A stretch of 26,499 nt of DNA from JBHJGU01 sp050331475 (GTDB lineage: Bacteria > Pseudomonadota > Alphaproteobacteria > Caulobacterales > Maricaulaceae). The position numbers and the translations under genes are program-made. Each line of letters starts with the position of its first letter. The first letter of the stretch is position 1. The notes below the pieces were generated by a model, which had not been told where the DNA came from, searched no databases, and worked only from the letters and a program-made list of their open reading frames with translations. Below, in pieces: positions 15,450-22,055 of the stretch. The DNA lies in NCBI GenBank assembly GCA_050331475.1, contig JBHJGU010000017.1:1-26499 (forward strand). Direction: 5' to 3'.

Positions 15450-15902
15450 CTACCACTCCCCGGTATTGGGCATGTCCGCCCAGGGCGCTTGGGGCGCGAG
15501 CGCGTCGCCTTTTTGCAGAAGCTCCACCGAAATGCCGTCCGGGCTGCGTACAAACGCCATATGTCCGTCCCGCGGCGGGCGGTTGATGGTCACGCCCATG
15601 GCCTGGAGATGGGCGCATCGGGCGTAGATATCGTCCACGCGGAAGGCGATATGGCCGAAATTGCGCCCGCCGGTATAGGGCTCCGGGTCCCAGTTATAGG
15701 TCAGCTCCAGGCACGGGACCGCATTGGCTTTAAAGTCTTGGCCGAACCGGTCCGCGTCGGCGCGGCTGGCTAAGAACACCAGGGTGAAGCGGCCTTGCTC
15801 GCTGTCATAGCGGCCCGCTTCTTCGAGCCCTAAGCCCTCGCAGTAGAAGCGCAGACTTGCGTCCAAATCGCTGACGCGCACCATGGTATGCAAGAATTCC
15901 AT
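15450..15902 (-). CDS. gloA: Lactoylglutathione lyase (glyoxalase I)
   Basis: 150 aa. It isomerises the methylglyoxal-glutathione hemithioacetal to S-lactoylglutathione. The start MEFLHTMVRVSDLDASLRFY closely matches E. coli GloA, and all four metal ligands are present: H5, E66 (LELTYNW), H84 (FGHIAF) and E127 (ISVELL). The short form without the extra helix of zinc-type enzymes suggests a nickel/cobalt enzyme. Its ATG (15902) overlaps the stop of the upstream membrane-protein gene in TAATG, and AAAGGAG lies 7 bases before it, so translation of the two is probably coupled. Confidence 0.94.
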   Translation of the reverse strand: MEFLHTMVRVSDLDASLRFYCEGLGLEEAGRYDSEQGRFTLVFLASRADADRFGQDFKANAVPCLELTYNWDPEPYTGGRNFGHIAFRVDDIYARCAHLQAMGVTINRPPRDGHMAFVRSPDGISVELLQKGDALAPQAPWADMPNTGEW

Positions 15903-16408
15903 TACGACGCTCCTTTGGCCATCGCCAATTCTTCCGCCAGCTTGCCGGGTCGGTTGCGGTGAAACCGCCGGATCAGAAACCACAACGAGCCGACCCACGC
16001 GCCCGCGCATCCGAAGAACAACACGAATTGGGCGAGCAGATAGCCCGGCTCGAACGCGGCGACCACCCGCGGCGGCACGGCATCCGGCCCGCCATAGCCC
16101 GCGATGATGATCTGGTAGAGCAGCCCCCAAACCCCATAGGTCAGGGTCAGGGCCAGCGGGGTGACCAGCATGACGATCCCCAACGCAATCGCCAAATAGA
16201 CGAAGCCTCGCGGTCCATGGGCGCGCGCATAGGCTTTTATGAAGCCCTCCGCGTTTACGCCCGCGGCGTCTTGGGGAAAGCGTTGGGCGAAGACGGGCCA
16301 TTCGGCCTGAGCTTCGGCCTGAAGCCCGCGATAGCCCAGCCAAGCCCGTAAGCCCGCGGCGATCGCGCCGAGCCCGAGCAACAGATAGAGCAAGACGAGC
16401 GGGTCCAT
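15902..16408 (-). CDS. Small integral membrane protein of unknown function
   Basis: 168 aa with hydrophobic segments at about residues 3-24, 68-95 and 120-145 (the second could make two passes). The C-terminal tail is basic and then alanine-rich (RRFHRNRPGKLAEELAMAKGAS). No known motif is visible. ATG 16408 has GGAG at 7 bases. The gene sits 11 bases after the Ada-like gene and overlaps the gloA start by one base, so it forms the middle of a three-gene minus-strand unit. That context is the only hint of function. Confidence 0.75.
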   Translation of the reverse strand: MDPLVLLYLLLGLGAIAAGLRAWLGYRGLQAEAQAEWPVFAQRFPQDAAGVNAEGFIKAYARAHGPRGFVYLAIALGIVMLVTPLALTLTYGVWGLLYQIIIAGYGGPDAVPPRVVAAFEPGYLLAQFVLFFGCAGAWVGSLWFLIRRFHRNRPGKLAEELAMAKGAS

Positions 16409-16419
16409 GGCGGCTCCGG

Positions 16420-17334
16420 TTAAGGCGCAGCGCGCGTGTCCATGGCGCGCGCCTGTTCGGCCTCATAAACCAGCATGGCGCGCTTTCGGTCCACCCCCCA
16501 ATGATAGCCGGTCAGCCGGTCGTCGCGCGCCAGCACGCGGTGGCAGGGGATCAGCCAGCTAATGGGGTTACGCCCCACTGCGGCGCCCACCGCGCGCGAG
16601 GCTTTGGCGGTGCAGACCTCCTCAGCGATGGCGCGATAGCTGGTGGTCGCCCCGGGCGGAATGCGGATCAGCGCGCGCCAGACTTGGCGCTGCCAGGGCG
16701 TGCCGTAAAGCGCTAACGGAATGCGTGACCCCGCGCCGGCGAAGACTTGCGCCGCTAAGCCCAGCGCTTCGGCGTCGTTGCGCGTATAATCGGCGCCGGG
16801 ATAGCGGGCGCGCATATCCGCAAACGCGTGGGCGCCGTCGGGGTCGTCCTCTGCAGCGAAGGCGAGCCCGGACAGCCCCCGCGGCGCAATCAACACCACC
16901 GCCAGGCCGAACGGCGTCGGCGCCCGACCCCAGGTGAAGCTCAGCCCCTCGCCCTTGCGTCGCGCTGCGCCGGGGGTGGTCGCTTCCTCAGCGATGAACA
17001 GGTCATGCAGGCGCGAGGGTCCGGACAGTCCCGCCTCCAGGCTGGCGTCGAGCACGCTGGCGCCCGCGTCTAGGGCTGTGCGCGCTTCGTGTAGCGCCAA
17101 AGCGTCCACCACGCGTTTGGGGCTCGTTCCCGTCCACCGGCGGAACACCCGATGGAAATGGGCGGGGCTTAGCCCGGCGCGCTGGGCGATGGCGTCCAAA
17201 TCGGGGCGATCGCGCCACGCTTCGCCAAGATAACTCAAGGCTTGGCTGACGAGGGCGTAGTCTCGGGCGGCTTCGGTGAGCGCGTCTTGGTTGTCCAAGG
17301 GACGGGCTGGGGCGTGGGCGGCGTCGGTCATCAT
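16420..17334 (-). CDS. Ada-like fusion: AraC-type DNA-binding domain plus O6-alkylguanine-DNA methyltransferase
   Basis: 304 aa. Residues about 25-125 form an AraC/XylS helix-turn-helix domain (LDAIAQRAGLSPAHFHRVFR, then WTGTSPKRVVDALAL). Residues about 135-295 form a methylated-DNA-protein-cysteine methyltransferase with TPWQRQVWRAL, TTSYRAIAEEV and the acceptor C264 in IPCHRV. The N-terminal phosphotriester-repair domain with its four zinc cysteines, which turns E. coli Ada into an activator, is absent. The protein probably transfers O6-alkyl groups to C264 and may regulate genes. Two adjacent ATGs (17334, 17331) lack a clear ribosome site. It is the first gene of a likely unit with the small membrane protein and gloA. 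Confidence 0.92.
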   Translation of the reverse strand: MMTDAAHAPARPLDNQDALTEAARDYALVSQALSYLGEAWRDRPDLDAIAQRAGLSPAHFHRVFRRWTGTSPKRVVDALALHEARTALDAGASVLDASLEAGLSGPSRLHDLFIAEEATTPGAARRKGEGLSFTWGRAPTPFGLAVVLIAPRGLSGLAFAAEDDPDGAHAFADMRARYPGADYTRNDAEALGLAAQVFAGAGSRIPLALYGTPWQRQVWRALIRIPPGATTSYRAIAEEVCTAKASRAVGAAVGRNPISWLIPCHRVLARDDRLTGYHWGVDRKRAMLVYEAEQARAMDTRAAP

Positions 17335-17387
17335 AGGGGTAATCTAACAGGCGGATCAGGCGCGCGCCGCCCGAATTCTGCGCTCGG

Positions 17388-17915
17388 TTAACCGGCCGGC
17401 CAGCGTTCAGCGCGCGCGGCCTTAAGGGCGGTGTCCAGGGCTTTCGCAAAGGGCGCGCGTTCTTTTGGCGATAACAACTCGCCTAACGCCACTGTCAAAC
17501 CATGCCCGCACAGGCGTATCTCGGGCGTCTCGCCTGGGCCGTCGCGCAGGCGCACCTTGAGCCAAGCCGCCGGCGCTCGCCAGGTGCGCACTTCGCCGCG
17601 ACGGTCGGATGCGGTGATCTCCACCGCGTCCGCGCTCACCCGCACCCGTTCCCAGGCGTTTCCGGCTTTCAGGCTATGGTGCAGCGCGAACGCCAGAAGC
17701 GCGATGTCCAGGCCGAAAAACCCCGCCACAGGCCAGGCCCCTAGCAGCACGAATAGGCTGGCGGCGAGCACGCTGGCGGCCGTGAGCGCGATCACAACGA
17801 CCCTGAACCCGGACCGGCTCAGCGACCGGTTCGGTGTGATCATCGCGTCCATGTAGACCTGGCCCACGGTCGAGGGCTCCGGCGTCGACGCAAAAGTTTT
17901 CGGCGAACCGTCCAT
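17388..17915 (-). CDS. DUF2244 domain membrane protein
   Basis: Up to 175 aa. The family signature is the N-terminal PNRSLSRSGFRV followed by two adjacent membrane segments (about residues 38-57 and 61-79), then a soluble beta-rich region with WERVRVSADAVEI and SPKERAPFAKAL. DUF2244 proteins have no assigned function. In alphaproteobacteria the gene is often next to nth, as here. ATG 17915 has no ribosome site and leaves only 6 bases to the nth start called at 17922; ATG 17852 or 17843, closer to the family's usual N-terminus, may be the true start. Confidence 0.82.
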   Translation of the reverse strand: MDGSPKTFASTPEPSTVGQVYMDAMITPNRSLSRSGFRVVVIALTAASVLAASLFVLLGAWPVAGFFGLDIALLAFALHHSLKAGNAWERVRVSADAVEITASDRRGEVRTWRAPAAWLKVRLRDGPGETPEIRLCGHGLTVALGELLSPKERAPFAKALDTALKAARAERWPAG

Positions 17916-17921
17916 ATCGGC

Positions 17922-18731
17922 GTGTCAGTGTATGGCGCAGTTTTCGGGGTTCCAGGGCGCAGCGCGGAGGGGTATCAGGGTTTTTTGTCGCAGCAACCGG
18001 CCTCGGCGCCGAAACCCAACGCCAAGTCTAAGAAACGCCGCCCGCGCGGGCTGTCTAAGACCGATGCGGAGACGCTTTACGCCCGGCTGGCCGCCGACCG
18101 GCCCGCGCCGCGCACCGAGCTTCAGTATTCCAATCCCTACACCTTGGTGGTCGCGGTCGCGCTTTCCGCCCAAGCCACCGATGTGGGGGTGAATAAGGCC
18201 ACCCGGGTCTTGTTCGAAGAGGCGGACACGCCGGAGAAAATGGTGACCCTGGGCGAGGACCATGTGCGCGACCGGATCAAGACCATTGGGCTGTTCCGCA
18301 ATAAGGCGAAGAACGTCATCGCGCTCTCAAAGCTGCTGATCGAACGCCATGGCGGGGAGGTGCCCCAGGATCGCGACGCGTTGGAGGCCCTGCCCGGCGT
18401 CGGCCGAAAAACCGCGAATGTGGTGCTTAACGAGGCCTTCGGTCAGCCCACCATTGCGGTGGACACCCACATTTTCCGGGTCTCCAACCGGACCAAGCTC
18501 GCCCCGGGCGACAATCCCCTGGAGGTGGAGGCTCGGCTCGAGGCGATCACCCCGCAAGCGTTTAAGAGGGGCGCTCATCACTGGTTGATCTTGCACGGCC
18601 GGTATGTGTGCAAAGCGCGTAAGCCGGAGTGCTGGCGCTGCGTGATCGCCGATCTCTGCAAGTTCAAAGACAAGACCCCGCCGCCGCCGACGGCGTTTGA
18701 CGGGTCCGACGTCAATCCAGACGCCGTTTAA
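17922..18731 (+). CDS. nth: Endonuclease III (DNA glycosylase/AP lyase)
   Basis: Base-excision repair enzyme that removes oxidised pyrimidines and nicks abasic sites. The helix-hairpin-helix is LPGVGRKTAN (157-166) with catalytic K163, the catalytic aspartate is about D181 in VDTHIFRV, and the iron-sulphur loop has C230, C237, C240 and C246 with the exact C-x6-C-x2-C-x5-C spacing. An extra N-terminal basic stretch (KSKKRRPRGLSK) precedes the core. The start is uncertain: GTG 17922 gives 269 aa but has no ribosome site, whereas TTG 17985 (248 aa) follows AGGG and leaves room for a promoter. The 3' end overlaps the convergent ATP-grasp gene by 20 bases. Confidence 0.95.
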   Translation: MSVYGAVFGVPGRSAEGYQGFLSQQPASAPKPNAKSKKRRPRGLSKTDAETLYARLAADRPAPRTELQYSNPYTLVVAVALSAQATDVGVNKATRVLFEEADTPEKMVTLGEDHVRDRIKTIGLFRNKAKNVIALSKLLIERHGGEVPQDRDALEALPGVGRKTANVVLNEAFGQPTIAVDTHIFRVSNRTKLAPGDNPLEVEARLEAITPQAFKRGAHHWLILHGRYVCKARKPECWRCVIADLCKFKDKTPPPPTAFDGSDVNPDAV

Positions 18732-19584
18732 GCGCCGCCGTGACCCGGGCGCCCAGTTCGGGGCCCTGTTTAGGGTAGAGGTAAGGTTCGATCACTTCGA
18801 GCTCCATCAGCTCGAGCCGACCCTCGCGCCCGCGAGCCAAATCCACCCGGGCGTAGAGCAGTTCGTCCTTCACCTGCGCCAAACAGGCTTCGGCCGCCGC
18901 GCGGGCTTCCGCGTCTGGAACCCACACCTCCTCCCGCCCGCCATAGCTCGATTGGACGCGGTAATCGCCTTGGGCCGGGGATTTGCGCAAAGCATGGCTA
19001 AAAGTCCGGTCGATGTAGATGAGCGAATACTCACCCTCGGTCTGAATAGCGGGCAGGAAAGGCTGCAGGATCGCCGGACCGGGAGGCAGCGCGTCCGCCT
19101 CGGGCCAGGGGTCGCCGGCCGCATAAAGCGCCTGCCGCCAGCCCCCCGCGCCGATTTGCGGTTTGATCACCAAGCAATCGGTGTCGAACGCGCGCATCGC
19201 CTCCGCGGCCGTCTCCGGGCTCGCCCGATCAGCCAGACGCAGGGGCAAGACCGGCGCGCCGCGGACCGACAAGTCCGCGAGATACCGTTTGTCGATGTTC
19301 CAAGCCACTGTTTGCGGGCTGTTATAAAGCGGTGTGGCCCGCGCGATTTCTCCCAGCCGGTCGAGAAAGGCCGCGCGCCGGCGCATATAGTCCCACGTTG
19401 TGCCAATCATCACCGCGTCGAAGGCGGACCAGTCCGCATCCGCGTCCCATTGGACCGCCTCGAACCGCACGTCCGGGTCCGCGCCATCAAGTGTAGCCAT
19501 CATCAGGTCGTGCTCGAACGCATCCGTGCGACGACCGGCGGCTGGGCCGATCACGTCTTCGGAGCTGAGATAGGCGACGCGCAC
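18712..19584 (-). CDS. ATP-grasp domain protein, DcsG-like
   Basis: About 290 aa. The pattern VRVAYLSSEDV, then IGTTWDY, NSPQTVAWNIDKRYL, LVIKPQIGAGGW, LQPFLPAIQTEGEYSLIYID and ELMELEVIEPYLYP belongs to an ATP-grasp family. That family includes DcsG (the cyclo-ligase of D-cycloserine synthesis) and many uncharacterised relatives. Such enzymes activate a carboxylate with ATP and join it to an amine or similar group. The substrate here is unknown and nothing else in the window suggests cycloserine synthesis. GTG 19584 is chosen because homologues start at this point and it lies 10 bases after the maeB stop; the frame stays open to an ATG at 19662 inside maeB. It is probably co-transcribed with maeB. 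Confidence 0.8.
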   Translation of the reverse strand: MRVAYLSSEDVIGPAAGRRTDAFEHDLMMATLDGADPDVRFEAVQWDADADWSAFDAVMIGTTWDYMRRRAAFLDRLGEIARATPLYNSPQTVAWNIDKRYLADLSVRGAPVLPLRLADRASPETAAEAMRAFDTDCLVIKPQIGAGGWRQALYAAGDPWPEADALPPGPAILQPFLPAIQTEGEYSLIYIDRTFSHALRKSPAQGDYRVQSSYGGREEVWVPDAEARAAAEACLAQVKDELLYARVDLARGREGRLELMELEVIEPYLYPKQGPELGARVTAALKRRLD

Positions 19585-19594
19585 AGCCGCGCGA

Positions 19595-21883
19595 TTAATC
19601 CTGCACGCTGGGCACCGGTCGGCCGGCCAAATCATAGGCCGCCATGGCCGCCATATTGACAATGTCGCTGACCGGCGCGCCGAGCTGGCAGATTTGCACG
19701 GGCTTAGACATGCCCATCAGAAGCGGGCCGATGAGCGTCGCCCCGCCGGCGGCGCCTAAAAGCTTGGTGGCGATGGCGGCGGAATGGATCGCCGGCATCA
19801 CCAACACATTTGCCGGACCCGTGAGCCGTGAGAAGGGGTAAAGCCGGCGCGCGAACGGGTCGAGCGCCACGTCCGCGGACACCTCGCCTTCGTATTCGAA
19901 ATCGATGTCCTCGCGCGCGTCGAGCAATTTGACCGCCTCGCGGATTTTCGTCGACCGCTCGCCTTCGGGATTGCCAAAGGTGGAATAGGCGAGGAACGCC
20001 ACGCGTGGCTTATAACCCAGCCGGGCGGCCGCGGAGGCGCTCTCCAAAGCGATATCGACGAGCGCTTGGGGGTCGGGGAATTCCTCCACCGTGGTGTCGG
20101 CGATGAAAAGCGGCCCGGCTTTCGTCAGTGCAATGGTCATTCCCATGGCGCGTTCGTCCGGTTGCGGATCGATCACGCGGCGGACGTCTTGAAGCGCGAT
20201 GTCGAAATGGCGGGTGACGCCGGTGACCATCCCGTCGGCCTGACCCGCGAGCACCATGCAGGCGGAAAAAATGTTGCGGTCATTGTTGACGAGCCGCTGA
20301 ACGTCGCGTCGCAGAAAGCCTTGGCGTTGCAACCGCTCATAAAGGAAATCCACGTAATCGCCGTTGTGATCCCACAGCCGCGCATTGGCGATTTCCAACC
20401 CCGCGTCCTGACCAACCCCGACCAGGCGCATATTCCGCTTAATCTGCTCTTCGCGCCCGATCAGGATGGCCTTGCCCAAACCGTCGGTCTGGAAGGTGTA
20501 GGCGGCGCGGATCACCGCGGGCTCCTCGCCCTCCGTGAACACAATGGTTTTCGGGTCGCGGCGCACCGCGCCTTGGATGCGTTGCAGGAGCGCGGCGGTT
20601 GGGTCCAGTCGCTGGGCGAGCTGGTCCGAATACGCCGCCATATCGGTGATCGGCCGGCGAGCCACCCCGGTGTCCATGGCCGCTTGGGCCACGAAGGGCG
20701 GCACAAACGAGATCAGGCGGGGATCGAACGGCGTTGGAATGATGTAATTCTTGCCAAAGGTCGGCCGGGCGCCGTGATAGGCGGCGGCGACCTCGTCGGG
20801 GACGTCTTCGCGGGCGAGCTGCGCCAGAGCCCGGGCGCAGGCGATTTTCATCTCTTCGTTGACGGTGCGCGCGCGCACATCGAGCGCGCCGCGAAAGATA
20901 TAAGGAAAGCCGAGCACGTTATTGACTTGGTTGGGATAGTCCGAGCGCCCGGTCGCCATGATCGCGTCGCCGCGGATTTTCGCCACCTCCTCGGGCAGGA
21001 TCTCCGGGTCCGGATTGGCCATGGCGAAGATGACCGGGTTGGACGCCATGGACTTGACCATAGCCGGGGTCACTGCCCCCGCCACAGACAGCCCGACAAA
21101 GCAGTCCGCCCCCTCCATCGCCTCTTCCAGCGTGCGCCGGTCGGTGTCGATGGCGTGCTTGGTTTTCCATTGGTCCAGATCATCCCGGCCCCGATGGACC
21201 ACGCCCTTGCGGTCGGTGACGATGGCGTTCTCGTCCTTCACCCCCATGGACTTGATCAGTTCCAGCACAGCGATGCCGGCCGCGCCCGCGCCGCAGAGCA
21301 CCACTTTGAGGTCTTCAAGCGCCTTTCCCGCGATTTCGCAGGCGTTGATCAGGCCAGCCGCGGCGATAATGGCCGTTCCGTGTTGATCGTCATGGAACAC
21401 CGGAATATCGAGCGCATCGCGGAGGCGCGCTTCAATGATGAAGCATTCCGGGGACTTAATGTCTTCGAGATTGATGCCGCCGAAGGAATGGCCAAAGCGT
21501 TTGACGCATTCGACAAAGGCGTCGACGTCTTCCTCCTCCACCTCCACATCGATGGAGTCCACGTCCGCAAACCGTTTGAAGAGCACCGATTTGCCCTCCA
21601 TCACCGGTTTGGACGCCATGGCCCCCAGATTGCCCAATCCCAGGATCGCGGTGCCGTTTGAAATCACCGCCACCATATTGCCCTTCGAGGTGTAGTCATA
21701 AGCGCGGTCCACGTCCTGTGCGATCGCCTTGACGGGCTCGGCGACGCCGGGGCTGTAAGCGAGCGAGAGGTCGCGCTGGGTCGACATCGGCTTGGTCGCC
21801 ACGACCCCCAATTTCCCCGGGGTGGGATAGCGGTGAAACGCGAGCGCCTCATCGGGGGTGAAACGACGATTGTCCTCGCTCAT
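19595..21883 (-). CDS. maeB: NADP-dependent malic enzyme with C-terminal phosphotransacetylase-like domain
   Basis: 762 aa, the usual length of MaeB. It oxidatively decarboxylates malate to pyruvate, producing NADPH. The malic enzyme part (about 1-430) contains SLAYSPGVAEPV, GTAILGLGNLGAMASKPVMEG, FHDDQHGTAI (about 160-169) and the nucleotide fold VVLCGAGAAGIAVL. The second part (about 440-762) resembles phosphate acetyltransferase (IVFTEGEEPAVIRAAY ... VLVMPAIHSAAIATKLL); in E. coli this domain serves regulation by acetyl-CoA and not catalysis. ATG 21883 has AGAGGA about 10 bases upstream. Divergent from mutS across about 170 bases. Confidence 0.97.
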   Translation of the reverse strand: MSEDNRRFTPDEALAFHRYPTPGKLGVVATKPMSTQRDLSLAYSPGVAEPVKAIAQDVDRAYDYTSKGNMVAVISNGTAILGLGNLGAMASKPVMEGKSVLFKRFADVDSIDVEVEEEDVDAFVECVKRFGHSFGGINLEDIKSPECFIIEARLRDALDIPVFHDDQHGTAIIAAAGLINACEIAGKALEDLKVVLCGAGAAGIAVLELIKSMGVKDENAIVTDRKGVVHRGRDDLDQWKTKHAIDTDRRTLEEAMEGADCFVGLSVAGAVTPAMVKSMASNPVIFAMANPDPEILPEEVAKIRGDAIMATGRSDYPNQVNNVLGFPYIFRGALDVRARTVNEEMKIACARALAQLAREDVPDEVAAAYHGARPTFGKNYIIPTPFDPRLISFVPPFVAQAAMDTGVARRPITDMAAYSDQLAQRLDPTAALLQRIQGAVRRDPKTIVFTEGEEPAVIRAAYTFQTDGLGKAILIGREEQIKRNMRLVGVGQDAGLEIANARLWDHNGDYVDFLYERLQRQGFLRRDVQRLVNNDRNIFSACMVLAGQADGMVTGVTRHFDIALQDVRRVIDPQPDERAMGMTIALTKAGPLFIADTTVEEFPDPQALVDIALESASAAARLGYKPRVAFLAYSTFGNPEGERSTKIREAVKLLDAREDIDFEYEGEVSADVALDPFARRLYPFSRLTGPANVLVMPAIHSAAIATKLLGAAGGATLIGPLLMGMSKPVQICQLGAPVSDIVNMAAMAAYDLAGRPVPSVQD

Positions 21884-22055
21884 GGCCGGCTATCCTCTCT
21901 GGCTTTGGGCGCCGGGCTTTCCTCGCTAACACAGAGAATTCAACCGCCTGGGCCGGGGCGGACCCTAGACCCCAGGGCAACGCCCCGCAAGCGCGGAAGG
22001 GGCAGGGCGGATCGTCCGCTTGCGCAACGCTCGCACGGCGTTACCGTCCGCCGCC

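Noticed and set aside
18697..19659. 320-codon plus-strand open frame antisense to the ATP-grasp gene
   Set aside because: The minus-strand protein shows clear family motifs over its whole length, whereas the plus-strand product is Arg/Pro-rich without motifs.
20066..21661. 531-codon open frame on the plus strand inside maeB
   Set aside because: It is antisense to a fully conserved malic enzyme; such long antisense frames are expected in GC-rich DNA and its product is rich in His/Arg/Gly with no known motif.
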